Below the pieces are notes generated by a model. That model was not told where the DNA came from. It ran no database searches and saw nothing but the letters and a program-made list of their open reading frames with translations. A stretch of DNA of 36,098 bases from Synechococcus sp. (GTDB taxonomy: Bacteria > Cyanobacteriota > Cyanobacteriia > PCC-6307 > Cyanobiaceae): NCBI GenBank assembly GCA_012270465.1, contig JAAXIH010000044.1, forward strand, positions 1 to 36,098, given 5' to 3'. Both the position numbers and the translations under genes were made by a program. Shown here in pieces: positions 1 through 10,199 of the stretch. The first letter of the stretch is position 1. Each line of letters opens with the position of its first letter.

Positions 1-1799
1 TCGCTTTGGCCGGGAAGGCCTGGCCTGAGGCTGCAGATGCCGCGAATGATCAGCTCAATCTGCACTCCGGCTTGGGAGGCTTCATAGAGCAGAGCAATGA
101 TCCGCGGATCCACCAGGGAATTCATCTTGGCGATGATGTGGCCGCCGCGGCCTGCCTTGGCATGGTCGATTTCGCGGCGGATCAGAGCCTCCATGCCGGA
201 GCGCAGGCTTACCGGTGCCACCAGCAGTTTGCGGAAGGTTTGCTGCTTGGAGAAACCGGTGAGGTAGTTGAACAACTCCACCAGGTCTTCCCCCAATTCA
301 GGCCTGGCACTCAGCAGGCCGAGATCGGTGTACAACCGTGATGTTTTGGAGTTGTAGTTGCCGGTGCCGATGTGCACGTAGGAGCGCAACTCCTCTTTTT
401 CGCGTCGCAACACCAGGGTGATCTTGGTGTGGGTTTTGAGCCCGATGACTCCGTAGACCACATGCACCCCAGCGTTTTCAAGCTGGCGGGCCCACTGAAT
501 GTTGTTCTCTTCATCGAAACGGGCCTTGAGCTCCACCAGGGCCATGACCTGTTTGCCGTTCTCGGCGGCGCGGATTAATGAACTGATCACAGCCGAGTCT
601 TTTGAGACTCGGTAAAGGGTCATTTTGATGCCGAGCACATCAGGATCCTCGGCCGCTTGATTGATCAATTCCTCAACCGATGAGGAGAACAGGTCATAGG
701 GGTGATGCAGCAGAACATCGCCGCGTTTCAGCACAGCGAAGATGCTCTCGAACTCCTCTTCTGGGATGGATCCATCCGCCAGCAGGGCTTTCTGAGCGCG
801 CGCCAGCGGTGCTGCAATCCGGGCCTTTTGAGGCTGGTCTTTGAGCTTCGGCAGCGGCACGCCGGTCAGGGCGAACAGGTCATCGAGGCCCAGTGGTCCG
901 CTGATTCGGTAGACGTCCTCTTTGCCCACGGCCATGCCTTCCATCAGCAGGTCGATCACATCGCTGGGCATGCCATCGGAGACCTCCAGGCGCACCACCT
1001 CGCCGCCCATGCGCCGCCGGCGCAGCCCCTCTTGCAGGGCATTCATGAGGTCGTCAGCTTCCAGCTCCCGCAGTTCCAGGTCGGCGTCGCGGGTGACCCG
1101 GAAGGTGTAGTGGGCCTCCACGCTCATGCCAGGGAACAGCAAGCCCAGGTTGTTGGCCACCACCTGCTCCAGGGCGATGGCGGTGTACAGCAGGCCCTCT
1201 TGGCCAGCCAGCTCAAGCGGCAGCTTGATGAAGCGCGGCAGATTCTTCTGGGGCACCTTTACCCGCGCAAATTGCTGCTCACCGGTGTCGGGATCGCGGA
1301 TTAAGGCGGCGATGTTGAAGCTGAGGTTGCTGATAAACGGAAACGGGTGCGCCGGATCCACCGCCAGCGGCGTCAGCACCGGAAAGATGGCGCTGCGGAA
1401 GTGCTTGTTGACCCAGGCGCGCTGCTCATCATTGAGCTGCTCGTAATCGAGCACCTGCACCCCGTGCTCAGCCAGTTGGGGCCGCAGGGTGTCGCGGTAG
1501 TGCTGCTGCTGCTGCTCCAGCAGTGGCCGCAATTTGGTTTGGATCGCCGCCAGTTGCTCCAGCGGGCTGAGGCCATCCACGCTTGGGGTCTCGATGCCGG
1601 CTTCCACCTGTGACTTCAACGAAGCCACCCGCACCATGAAGAACTCGTCGAGGTTGTTGCTGAAGATCGCGCTGAATTTGGCTTGCTCCAGCAGCGGCGT
1701 GCGGGGGTCCATGGCCTGGGCCAGCACCCGCTGGTTGAAATCAATCCAGGCCAGTTCGCGGTTGAGGTAGAGCTCGGGGGCGAGTTCAACCGAGGTCAT
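1..1799 (-). CDS. ppk: Polyphosphate kinase 1, partial (runs off left edge of window)
   Basis: Minus-strand reading from ATG at 1799 gives MTSVELAPELYLNRELAWIDFNQRVLAQAMDPRTPLLEQAKFSAIFSNNLDEFFMVRVASL..., the typical PPK1 N-terminus. It stays open to base 1. It is absent from the ORF track because it has no stop inside the window. Confidence 0.95.
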   Translation of the reverse strand, partial: MTSVELAPELYLNRELAWIDFNQRVLAQAMDPRTPLLEQAKFSAIFSNNLDEFFMVRVASLKSQVEAGIETPSVDGLSPLEQLAAIQTKLRPLLEQQQQHYRDTLRPQLAEHGVQVLDYEQLNDEQRAWVNKHFRSAIFPVLTPLAVDPAHPFPFISNLSFNIAALIRDPDTGEQQFARVKVPQKNLPRFIKLPLELAGQEGLLYTAIALEQVVANNLGLLFPGMSVEAHYTFRVTRDADLELRELEADDLMNALQEGLRRRRMGGEVVRLEVSDGMPSDVIDLLMEGMAVGKEDVYRISGPLGLDDLFALTGVPLPKLKDQPQKARIAAPLARAQKALLADGSIPEEEFESIFAVLKRGDVLLHHPYDLFSSSVEELINQAAEDPDVLGIKMTLYRVSKDSAVISSLIRAAENGKQVMALVELKARFDEENNIQWARQLENAGVHVVYGVIGLKTHTKITLVLRREKEELRSYVHIGTGNYNSKTSRLYTDLGLLSARPELGEDLVELFNYLTGFSKQQTFRKLLVAPVSLRSGMEALIRREIDHAKAGRGGHIIAKMNSLVDPRIIALLYEASQAGVQIELIIRGICSLRPGLPGQS

Positions 1800-1832
1800 G
1801 GGCCCGCCGTAGCAATCCTTGGAGCCTTGAAA

Positions 1833-3107
1833 TTAGCCAGCCTGCTTAAAGCTGCCGTTCGCGCTTAAGGCAGCCACGCCGATCAGGAAGGCCGCGGCCA
1901 GCAGAAATGGACTGCTGTGACCCAAGAGCTCGTAGCTGAATCCCATCAGTGGCGGCCCCAGGAAACTCCCCAGGCTCTGCAGACCTTGCAGGCTGCCCAG
2001 GGCGGCACCTTGGCCGCCACTGCTGAGCCGCCGTGAAACCAGGCTGCGCAGCGATGGTGTGACCAACCCAGTGCCGAAGGCCAGCAGGGCCACCGCTGGG
2101 AACACGACGCTTTGACTGCGCTCCACCGGGGCCAGCGGAATCATCAGGCAACCCACCAGCACTAGGCCCAGGCCCACCAGGGTTAAACGCTGCTCGCCGA
2201 AGCGTTTGACCAGAGGGCCAATTAAGCCCCCCTGTACCACGGTGGCCACAACCCCCACGATCAAAAACGCCGTGGTGGCCGGGCCAGGACCCCAGCCGAA
2301 TTTCTGCTTGAAGAACAGCACCAGCACGGCGGTGAAGCCGTTGAAGGCCAAGAAGAAGAGGAAGAAGCCCAAACACAGCCGGCTCACCCGGGGGTTGCTG
2401 AACACCCCCGAGAGTTGGGTAAAGGGATTGAGGGCCCGCTTGCGCGGCAGCGGTTGGCGTTGATCCAGCGGGTGCGTTTCCGGCAGCAACCGCAGCACCA
2501 ACAGCAGGTTCACAACAGCGATCAGCAGCGCGATCCAGACCGGCAGCGTGACGCTCCACTGGCTCAAGACCCCCGCGAAAGCCGGTCCGAGGATGAATCC
2601 CAGGCCAAAGGCCACACCGATCAAACCAAAGGCTTTGGCCCGGTTTTCTGGGGTGCTGATGTCAGCCAGCACCGCACCTGCGGTGGCTGCCGTGCCGCCA
2701 CTGAAGCCATCGAGAAGGCGACCGCCAAACAGCAGCAGCAGCGGCCAGAGGCTGCCATCGGGCCACGGCAGTTCCAAGGTCAGGCCAAACACCCCAAGCC
2801 CAACAACGGTTCCTGCCACACAGGTGGCAATCACCGGGCGCCGGCCAAAGCGGTCACTGAAGGCGCCGATGAGGGGGGTGGCGATGAATTGGGCCAGGGC
2901 GTAACTGCCGGCCAGCAAACCCAAGGTGGTGCCGCTGCTGGTGAAGCTCGCCAGCAAAAACGGCAGCAAGGGGAAGACCAGGCTTTCGCTCACCCGGTCA
3001 TTGAGCAGGGTGACGAAAACGCACAGCAGGGTGGAGGGGCGCTTCAACTCAGGCGCTCTCCGGTTGAGCCATGCCGCGCTCTTGGCGCACGGCTTGCCAG
3101 ACATCAA
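1833..3107 (-). CDS. MFS transporter (drug/tetracycline-resistance-like)
   Basis: 12-TM-like hydrophobic protein with the MFS motif GAFSDRFGRRPV; the exact start is uncertain and overlaps the next gene. Confidence 0.85.
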   Translation of the reverse strand: MMSGKPCAKSAAWLNRRAPELKRPSTLLCVFVTLLNDRVSESLVFPLLPFLLASFTSSGTTLGLLAGSYALAQFIATPLIGAFSDRFGRRPVIATCVAGTVVGLGVFGLTLELPWPDGSLWPLLLLFGGRLLDGFSGGTAATAGAVLADISTPENRAKAFGLIGVAFGLGFILGPAFAGVLSQWSVTLPVWIALLIAVVNLLLVLRLLPETHPLDQRQPLPRKRALNPFTQLSGVFSNPRVSRLCLGFFLFFLAFNGFTAVLVLFFKQKFGWGPGPATTAFLIVGVVATVVQGGLIGPLVKRFGEQRLTLVGLGLVLVGCLMIPLAPVERSQSVVFPAVALLAFGTGLVTPSLRSLVSRRLSSGGQGAALGSLQGLQSLGSFLGPPLMGFSYELLGHSSPFLLAAAFLIGVAALSANGSFKQAG

Positions 3108-3543
3108 CGGCTTGCTGGCGCAGGAGCTGCTCTGGTGCCATCGCTTGCTGCTCCGGTGGCAGGTTCATTTCGTTGATGGCTTCGGAGTCGTCGTAGAAGT
3201 CGCTGTAGTCCTCCCAGCCGGCGCCGTAATAGATCTTGCGGATGCCAGCCCAGTGGGCAGCGCCGTAACACATGGGGCAGCAGCGGCTGCTGGCATACAG
3301 CACGCAGCCACTGAGGTCCCAGGTCCCCAGTGCGCGGCCGGCGGCACGAATGGCATTGATTTCAGCGTGGGCTGTGGGGTCGCTATCGCCGTTGACGCTG
3401 TTGCCTTCGGCGGCAATCACAACCCCATCGCGGACGACCACAGCGCCAAAGGGTTCACCGCTGCGTTCTTCCAGGGCTGTTTGCCGTGAGATCTCGATGG
3501 CCTGGGCCATGAACTGTTCGTGCTGCTCGGCGCTCGACATCAC
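3049..3543 (-). CDS. Nucleoside/guanine deaminase (CDA superfamily)
   Basis: Zinc motifs [10 protein letters not shown] and [16 protein letters not shown] start region. Confidence 0.88.
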   Translation of the reverse strand: MMSSAEQHEQFMAQAIEISRQTALEERSGEPFGAVVVRDGVVIAAEGNSVNGDSDPTAHAEINAIRAAGRALGTWDLSGCVLYASSRCCPMCYGAAHWAGIRKIYYGAGWEDYSDFYDDSEAINEMNLPPEQQAMAPEQLLRQQAVDVWQAVRQERGMAQPESA

Positions 3544-3590
3544 CTGGGCTCAGGAATGACGCAAGCTTGGTGCATCAGCAGCTCAATCGG

Positions 3591-4082
3591 ATGGTCGAGC
3601 CCAGCTTGAGCCACCTCAACGCCAGCGGTGAGGTGCACATGGTGGAGGTGGGTGATCGAGCCAGCACCGAGCGATGCGCCACCGCCGAAGGCTGCATTGC
3701 CATGCAGCCCGAGGTGCTCGAGTTGGTGCTGCAGCGGCGTGCGCCTAAGGGCGATGTTTTGGCTGTGGCTCGCATTGCCGCCATTCAGGCGGCCAAGCGC
3801 ACCTGGGAGTTGATTCCTCTGTGTCATCCGATTGCGTTGACCGGCCTCGAGGTCAGCATCGAACCGCTGGCGGATGGCAGTGGTTTGCGGCTGGAGGCAT
3901 CGGCTCGCACCGTGGGTCAAACCGGGGTTGAGATGGAGGCGCTGACGGCGGTGCAGGTGGGGTTGTTGACCCTCTACGACATGCTCAAAAGTGCTGATCC
4001 GGCCATGACGATTACGTCTGTGCGCTTGCTCAGTAAGGAGGGAGGCCGCAACGGCCGCTGGCAGCGCTCGAGTGATGGCTGA
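3591..4082 (+). CDS. moaC: Cyclic pyranopterin monophosphate synthase MoaC
   Basis: [23 protein letters not shown]...[14 protein letters not shown]...[26 protein letters not shown] at 3591 preferred. Confidence 0.95.
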   Translation: MVEPSLSHLNASGEVHMVEVGDRASTERCATAEGCIAMQPEVLELVLQRRAPKGDVLAVARIAAIQAAKRTWELIPLCHPIALTGLEVSIEPLADGSGLRLEASARTVGQTGVEMEALTAVQVGLLTLYDMLKSADPAMTITSVRLLSKEGGRNGRWQRSSDG

Positions 4083-5328
4083 ACCCTTTCCAGCCGAAGG
4101 CTTGCCCTTAGAGCAGGCTCGCCAGGCCGTGCTTGCAGCCTTGTCGGCCGCGCCAATGGAGGAGTTGCTGCCTCTGCAGCAGGCGTTGGGGCGCCTGAGC
4201 GCTGCACCGGTGTTGGCGGCTGAGTCGGTGCCTGGATTTCAAGCCTCGATCCTCGATGGCTACGCCATCAGCACACCGGAGCCTCCAGCGCCTGGAACCC
4301 GTTGGCAGCTGGTGGGCCGTTCAGCGCCCGGGGCGCCCTACGGCTCTGAGCTTGGCGCCGGTGAAGCGATTCGCATCCTCACCGGTGCACCCCTGCCAAC
4401 TGGGGGTCAGCGGGTGTTGCCCCAGGAGCAGGTGCAGTGCCCAACGGCCACCACGCTCGAGCTGGTTGAGCCGGTGTCGGATCAGCCTTGGATTCGCGCA
4501 GCTGATGAGGAGGCCAGTGCCGGCCAGCAGCTCTTGGCTGCCGGAACCCGTTTGGGCGCAGCGGAACTGGCTCGCTTGGCATCGTGCGGAATCAGCCAGC
4601 TTGCGGTGACCGTGCGGCCGCGGCTGGGGCTGTTGATCACCGGGGATGAGTTGATTCCCCCGGGTGAACGCCGGCCCCCGGGAGCCATTTGGGAGAGCAA
4701 CGGCACCTTGCTGGAGTCGTTATTGACTCGGCTGGGTTATCCCGTGGCCCAGCGCCGGGTGGTGGCCGACGATCCGGCGGCGTTGCGGTTGGTCTTGCAG
4801 GAGCTGGCCGCTGGCTCGGACGTGGTGGTGAGCACCGGTGGGGTTTCCGCCGGTGACAGTGATTGGATTCGCCCCCTGCTGGCCGAGCTCGGTGAGGTGG
4901 CGTTTTGGAAGTTGTTTCTCAAGCCAGGCCGCCCGTTTGCCTTTGGTTCACTGCAAGGGCCCAGCGGCCAAGCCATCCCCTTCTTTGGTTTGCCTGGCAA
5001 TCCCGTGGCCGCAGCGATCACAGCCTTGCAACTGCTGTGGCCAGCCCTGCAACAGCTGGAGGGAGCCAAGCCCCAGCTGCTGCCCCGTTTTCAGCTGCCC
5101 TTGGCCCAGGACCTGCGCCGCCGCGCTGGCCGGCCGGAGTTAGCCCGGGCTCGTTTGCACGTGGATGGATCTGGACCGCCAATGGCTTGGCTGGAGGGCA
5201 GTCAGGCCTCCTCCCGCATTGGCTCGTTGCAGGAGGCGGATCTGCTGTTGGAGTTGCCGGCTGAAGCCACCGAGCTGGCGGCGGGAACGCTGGTGTGGGC
5301 GCAACTGCTGCGGTTGCCGATTTTTTGA
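4075..5328 (+). CDS. moeA: Molybdopterin molybdenumtransferase MoeA
   Basis: [42 protein letters not shown] motifs; start overlaps the moaC end. Confidence 0.95.
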   Translation: MAEPFPAEGLPLEQARQAVLAALSAAPMEELLPLQQALGRLSAAPVLAAESVPGFQASILDGYAISTPEPPAPGTRWQLVGRSAPGAPYGSELGAGEAIRILTGAPLPTGGQRVLPQEQVQCPTATTLELVEPVSDQPWIRAADEEASAGQQLLAAGTRLGAAELARLASCGISQLAVTVRPRLGLLITGDELIPPGERRPPGAIWESNGTLLESLLTRLGYPVAQRRVVADDPAALRLVLQELAAGSDVVVSTGGVSAGDSDWIRPLLAELGEVAFWKLFLKPGRPFAFGSLQGPSGQAIPFFGLPGNPVAAAITALQLLWPALQQLEGAKPQLLPRFQLPLAQDLRRRAGRPELARARLHVDGSGPPMAWLEGSQASSRIGSLQEADLLLELPAEATELAAGTLVWAQLLRLPIF

Positions 5329-5329
5329 A

Positions 5330-5776
5330 TCAAAGCGGCGTGTTGCCCTCAATCCAGCGGCGTTTGCCAGAGCGGCTGATCTCCTGTTTCCAGAACGGCG
5401 CGTCGTGCTTGATGGCTTCCAGCAGCGCTTGGCAGCAGCGCTGGGCTGGACCGCGGCGATCAGCGCTCACGGCCACCAGCACAAGGGCCTGATTGGGTGT
5501 CACCCGGCCAATGCGATGGCGAAGCAGCACGGCGCGCACGCCGTGGCTCGATGCTGCATCGCTCGCTAGGTGCTGCAGCTGGCGTTCGGTCATGCCGGGG
5601 TAGTGCTCCAGTTGCATGGCTTCGAGCTCCTCAGCGCTGCTGCCTTGGCTGCGCATGCGGCCAATGAAAATCGCGGTGGCCGCGTCGTTTTCTTGGTGCG
5701 GCCATTGCTGCAACTCAGCCAGTGGCTCGAACGCGTTGCTGCAGAGAGCTACATCGATGGGGATACTGCCGGCCAT
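5330..5776 (-). CDS. moaE: Molybdopterin synthase catalytic subunit MoaE
   Basis: TAIFIGRMR...LEHYPGMTE...RHRIGRVTPNQALVLVAVSADRR...DAPFWKQE; start placed at MAGSIPIDV. Confidence 0.92.
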   Translation of the reverse strand: MAGSIPIDVALCSNAFEPLAELQQWPHQENDAATAIFIGRMRSQGSSAEELEAMQLEHYPGMTERQLQHLASDAASSHGVRAVLLRHRIGRVTPNQALVLVAVSADRRGPAQRCCQALLEAIKHDAPFWKQEISRSGKRRWIEGNTPL

Positions 5777-5780
5777 GGCG

Positions 5781-6032
5781 TTAGCCACCACTGATCGGCG
5801 GCAGGAAGGCCAGCTCATCGCCTTGTTGGAGCTGTTGGCGCGGACTCTCGAATTCTTGATTGATCGCGACGCGTGTGCCGTCGGGAATGGCGTCTCCAAA
5901 GCCCAAGGCTTGCCACACACTCAGGGCATCGGCGCCACCGTTGAGTGGCCATGACCGTTGGTCCCAGCCCGCCTGTTCACGCAGAGCGGCAAACAACCGC
6001 ACGGTGATGCTGCCTGAGCTTTGCTGCATCAC
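5781..6032 (-). CDS. moaD: Molybdopterin synthase sulfur carrier subunit MoaD
   Basis: Short ubiquitin-like protein with a C-terminal ...LAFLPPISGG. Confidence 0.9.
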   Translation of the reverse strand: MMQQSSGSITVRLFAALREQAGWDQRSWPLNGGADALSVWQALGFGDAIPDGTRVAINQEFESPRQQLQQGDELAFLPPISGG

Positions 6033-6066
6033 GGCAGCCTAGGAATGGGTAAAGCACCCCTTGGCG

Positions 6067-6570
6067 ATGGGACTTGCAATCGCACTGCTGACGGTGTCCG
6101 ATACGCGCAGCTTGGCCGACGATCCCAGCGGCGATGCCCTGCAGCAGGCCCTACTCGCCGCAGGCCATCAGTTACAGCAGCGCCAGCTGGTGCCCGATGA
6201 CCGCTATGCGATTCGGGCGGTGTTGAGCGCTTGGATTGCGGATCCAGCGGTGCAGGTGGTGATCAGCTCCGGTGGCACCGGGCTCACCGGCCGTGATGGC
6301 ACGCCAGAAGCGGTGGCGCCGCTGCTGGATAAAACCATTGATGGCTTTGGTGAGCTGTTCCGGGTGCTCTCCTTCGAGACCATCGGCACCAGCAGCTTGC
6401 AAAGCCGTTGTTTGGCGGGGACGGCCAACGGCACGATCGTTTTTGTGTTGCCGGGTTCCCTCGATGCGGTGACCACGGCCTGGGAGCGTTTGATTGCCGC
6501 TCAGCTGAATCCAGACACCCGCCCCTGCAATTTGGTGCAGCTGTTGCCCCGCCTGCGGGAACCCTCGTGA
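6067..6570 (+). CDS. moaB: MoaB/Mog family molybdenum cofactor biosynthesis protein
   Basis: [30 protein letters not shown] motifs. Confidence 0.92.
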   Translation: MGLAIALLTVSDTRSLADDPSGDALQQALLAAGHQLQQRQLVPDDRYAIRAVLSAWIADPAVQVVISSGGTGLTGRDGTPEAVAPLLDKTIDGFGELFRVLSFETIGTSSLQSRCLAGTANGTIVFVLPGSLDAVTTAWERLIAAQLNPDTRPCNLVQLLPRLREPS

Positions 6571-7280
6571 TCGCGCTGGCGCTGGCGCTGGTGGCCTTTC
6601 TTTATGGCGCCGTTGGCCATGCCGGTGCCACCGGTTACATCGCTGTGTTCGCGTTAGCCGGCCTGGCCCCTGAGCAGATCCGGCCGACGGCTTTGCTGCT
6701 CAACGTGGTGGTGGCGAGTTTGGGTAGCTGGCAGTTTTGGCGTGCTGGTCATCTGCACTGGCGGCAGTTTTGGCCGCTGCTGCCCTTGGCGGTGCCGGCG
6801 GCTTTTTTGGGGGGATGGCTGGATGTGCCAACCCGAGGTTTGCGGGTGCTGTTGGGTTTGGTGCTGCTGTCGGCCGCGGTTCGTTTTCTGCTGCGTCCCC
6901 AGGATCCCGAGCAGCTCGCTCCTCCCGAACGCTTCAGCTTGTTGGCTACCGGTGGTGGTTTGGGGTTCATGGCTGGGCTCACCGGCACTGGTGGTGGTGT
7001 ATTTCTCAGCCCTTGGATGGTGTTGCGGCGCTGGTGCGGCACCCGCCAAGCCGCCGCGGCGTCAGCGGTGTTCATCTTGATGAACTCGATCGCGGGGCTC
7101 TTGGGTTTTTGGCGCTCAGGCCAACCGCTTCCGGCTGTGCCTTGGGCGTGGTTGCTGATTGTGCTGTTAGCCGGTGGCGCCGGTGCCTACGCGGGTAGTC
7201 ATCGCTGGGCGGTTCCCACCATTCGCCGTTTGCTGGCCCTGGTGACCGGCTTTGCAGGCAGCAAGTTGCTGCTGGGTTGA
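6567..7280 (+). CDS. TauE/SafE (TSUP) family permease
   Basis: GTG start at 6567 overlaps the moaB stop; hydrophobic protein with GAVGHAGATGYIAVFALAG and GLTGTGGGVFLSP repeats typical of TSUP permeases. Confidence 0.8.
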   Translation: MIALALALVAFLYGAVGHAGATGYIAVFALAGLAPEQIRPTALLLNVVVASLGSWQFWRAGHLHWRQFWPLLPLAVPAAFLGGWLDVPTRGLRVLLGLVLLSAAVRFLLRPQDPEQLAPPERFSLLATGGGLGFMAGLTGTGGGVFLSPWMVLRRWCGTRQAAAASAVFILMNSIAGLLGFWRSGQPLPAVPWAWLLIVLLAGGAGAYAGSHRWAVPTIRRLLALVTGFAGSKLLLG

Positions 7281-7283
7281 GCC

Positions 7284-9800
7284 ATGGCTGTTGCTTCGCT
7301 GCCGATTGAGCCGTTGTTGCCGCAGCTGCTGGAGACGTTGCGCGTCCATGGCCGGCTGGTGCTGCAGGCCCCACCTGGAGCGGGCAAAACCACGCGGGTG
7401 CCGTTGGCCTTGGCTGCGGCTGAACCTTGGTGCCAAGGCCGGGTGCTGGTGCTGGAACCGCGGCGTTTGGCCGCCAAGTTGGCCGCCCGGCAGATGGCCC
7501 GCAGTTTGGGGGAAGCCGTTGGTGAAACGGTGGGCTATCGCGTGCGGCTCGATAGCTGCGTTGGTCCCAACACCCGCGTGGAGTTGGTGACCGATGGGCT
7601 CTTTTTGCGCCTGTTGCAGGAGGACCCAGCCCTGAGCGGTGTCAGTGCGGTTCTGTTCGATGAAGTGCATGAGCGGGGCATTGGCAGTGATCTGGCCTTG
7701 GCGCTCACCTGGCAGGCCCGCCAGCTGCTGGTGCCCGATCTCGCTGTTGTGGCGATGTCAGCCACCCTTGATGCCGAGCCATTGGCGCGGTTGCTCGATA
7801 ACGCCCCGGTGTTGAGCAGTGAGGGCCGCGCGTTTCCTGTTGAAACTATCTATGCCGAGCGGCCTGCTCCGGATCAACCCAGTCCGCGAGCGATTGCTGA
7901 TCAGGTGCGCCCGGCGATCCGGGAGGCCTTGGCAACGCAGCAGGGCAGCGTCTTGGTGTTTCTTCCTGGTCAGGCGGAGATCCGTCGTCTGCTGGAGCAG
8001 CTGCAGGACGCCCTTCCGGCTGACGTGGAGCTCACGCCCCTGTTTGGTGATCTCGATGCGCGCGCCCAGGACGCAGCGGTGGCTGCTGCTGCGCCAGGTC
8101 GCCGCAAGGTGGTGCTGGCCACAGCCCTGGCCGAAAGCAGCCTCACCATCGATGGCATTGAGGTGGTGATTGATGCGGGCTGGAGCCGGGTGTCGCGGTT
8201 TGACCCCAGCACCGGTTTGGCGCGGTTGTTGACCGAAAAAGCTGCTGTGGCCCAAGCCGATCAGCGCCGCGGCCGTGCGGGTCGTTTGGGGCCCGGTGTG
8301 TGTTGGCGGCTGTGGACCGCTGTGGATCAGCAGCGCCGGCCGCTGCAGCCCCAGCCCGAAATTCTCAGCAGTGATCCCGCTCCATTGGCCTTGGAGTTGG
8401 CCCTGTGGGGGGCAGCCGAGGGCGAGGAGTTGGCGTTCCTTGATCCGCCGCCTTCAGGACCTCTGCAGCAGGCCCAGGTGTTGTTGCAGGAGCTGGGCGC
8501 CTTGCTGCCTAATGGCCAACCCACCCCCCGCGGTCGAGCTATGGCGGCCTTGGGCTTGCACCCGCGCTTGGGGGCCATGGTGTTGCGCGCCGCTGATCTG
8601 CAGCTGCCGGCCACGGCGTTGAACCTGCCGCCGTTGTCGGCTGATCAGCTGCAGGCTTTGGCCTGTGTGGTGGCAGCGCTGCTAGGCGAACGGGATCCCT
8701 TGCGCCAAGACGCCGTTGGTGCCGACCTTTGCCTGCGGCTTGATCTGCTGGAGCAGCGCGGCCGAGCGGGTGCGCTGGCACCCATCCGTCAGCTGGCGCT
8801 GCAACTCCGCCGTCAGCTGCGTTTGCCCAAAAGTGTTCCTTTGCTGCCTGACGGCTGGGCTGCGTGGGTGGGGATTGTGTTGGCCTTGGCCTATCCCGAT
8901 CGCTTGGCGTTGCCGCGGGCTCAGGAGCGCCCTGGCGTGATGGTGCTGAGCTCTGGCCGCGGCGCAGCGCTGGAACCGCAGGATCCCCTGGCCGCTAGTG
9001 AAGCTTTGGTGGCGGCCCATCTCGATGGCGACCGCCGTCAGGCCCGCATCTGGTTGGCAGCACCGCTGCCTCGCGCGGCCTTGGAGTTGTTGCAGCCCGA
9101 ACAGCTCCTCGATGACGACGTTGTGGAGTGGGATGACGAGCGCCAGCAGGTGATGGCCCGCCGGCAGCGCCGCTTGGGTGCGTTGCTGCTCAGTGATGCC
9201 CCCCAGCCCCAGCCGGATGCAGAGGCTGTGCAGGCGGTTCTGCTGGAGCAGCTGCAGCGCCGCGGTTTGCCGTGGCTTGGTTGGACGCCAGCGCAGCTGC
9301 AACTACGCGGCCGACTGGACTTTCTGCATCAGCTGGAGCCTGAACTCTGGCCAGCGGTAGATGACGCCAGCCTGCTGGCCGAGCTGGACCTGTGGCTTGG
9401 TCCGCATTTGGAAGGCGTACGTAGCGCGGCTCAGCTGCAGGCCATTGATCTGCAGTCGGCCTTGCTGGATCGTCTGGATTGGCGCGCCCGCAGCCAACTC
9501 GATGCGCTGGCCCCGTTGCGTTGGACCTTGCCCAGTGGCCGCCATGGCCGCATTGATTACAGCGGCGAAGAGCCGGTGCTCAGCAGCCGGCTCCAAGACT
9601 TTTTTGGCCTGCAGCAGACGCCGCGGCTGGCGGGCGGTCGCCATGCCGTGCTGGTGCATTTGCTCTCACCAGCGGGCCGTCCGGCTGCGGTGACCCGCGA
9701 TCTGGAGAGTTTTTGGCAGCAGGGCTACCCGCTGGTGCGCAAAGACCTGCGGGGCCGTTATCCCAAGCACCGCTGGCCGGAGGATCCGACGCAGGCTTGA
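7284..9800 (+). CDS. hrpB: ATP-dependent helicase HrpB
   Basis: APPGAGKTT (Walker A), DEVHERG (DEAH-like), SATLD, QRRGRAGR, and C-terminal ...YPLVRKDLRGRYPKHRWPEDP typical of HrpB. Confidence 0.95.
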   Translation: MAVASLPIEPLLPQLLETLRVHGRLVLQAPPGAGKTTRVPLALAAAEPWCQGRVLVLEPRRLAAKLAARQMARSLGEAVGETVGYRVRLDSCVGPNTRVELVTDGLFLRLLQEDPALSGVSAVLFDEVHERGIGSDLALALTWQARQLLVPDLAVVAMSATLDAEPLARLLDNAPVLSSEGRAFPVETIYAERPAPDQPSPRAIADQVRPAIREALATQQGSVLVFLPGQAEIRRLLEQLQDALPADVELTPLFGDLDARAQDAAVAAAAPGRRKVVLATALAESSLTIDGIEVVIDAGWSRVSRFDPSTGLARLLTEKAAVAQADQRRGRAGRLGPGVCWRLWTAVDQQRRPLQPQPEILSSDPAPLALELALWGAAEGEELAFLDPPPSGPLQQAQVLLQELGALLPNGQPTPRGRAMAALGLHPRLGAMVLRAADLQLPATALNLPPLSADQLQALACVVAALLGERDPLRQDAVGADLCLRLDLLEQRGRAGALAPIRQLALQLRRQLRLPKSVPLLPDGWAAWVGIVLALAYPDRLALPRAQERPGVMVLSSGRGAALEPQDPLAASEALVAAHLDGDRRQARIWLAAPLPRAALELLQPEQLLDDDVVEWDDERQQVMARRQRRLGALLLSDAPQPQPDAEAVQAVLLEQLQRRGLPWLGWTPAQLQLRGRLDFLHQLEPELWPAVDDASLLAELDLWLGPHLEGVRSAAQLQAIDLQSALLDRLDWRARSQLDALAPLRWTLPSGRHGRIDYSGEEPVLSSRLQDFFGLQQTPRLAGGRHAVLVHLLSPAGRPAAVTRDLESFWQQGYPLVRKDLRGRYPKHRWPEDPTQA

Positions 9801-10132
9801 GCCGGCCGGGAAGGTTGGCGGCGCCGCGTTGGGAAGATGCGGCTGACCCAGGGGCTGCGGCGATAGCCCTGGCGTTGATTCAAATAGCGCTCGTCGGCGG
9901 CGATCAAATCAGCAGGATCGTCGAGATCCACGCCTCCATAGAGGAGGTGCAGCAAACGATCGGGTTCGATCTCGAGGGCAGCTGCTTCATCCCAAAGCCG
10001 CTTGCTGCGCTTGGGATTGGCAAAGACGAATTGGGCGCGGGCAATGTCCTTGCAGAGCCGCATGACCAGTTGCTGTTCCTTGCGTTGCTGGGAGGTGCTG
10101 CTGCCGCGGCAGAGGGAGGAGGGAAGCATCAA
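9758..10132 (-). CDS. Hypothetical protein
   Basis: Open reading frame with a plausible soluble protein; 3' end overlaps the hrpB 3' end by about 43 bp. Confidence 0.6.
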   Translation of the reverse strand: MMLPSSLCRGSSTSQQRKEQQLVMRLCKDIARAQFVFANPKRSKRLWDEAAALEIEPDRLLHLLYGGVDLDDPADLIAADERYLNQRQGYRRSPWVSRIFPTRRRQPSRPAQACVGSSGQRCLG

Positions 10133-10199
10133 CCGTATCGTTTGCTACAGCTTGAGCGGCTCAGGCGCCTTTTGGCATCGGTGTTCTCACCTAAATCCC

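Noticed and set aside
2415-3176. Long plus-strand ORF of 253 aa (and similar, for example 702-1304)
   Set aside because: Antisense shadow of the MFS transporter and ppk genes; Gln/Ala/Arg-rich low-complexity translation typical of high-GC opposite-strand frames.
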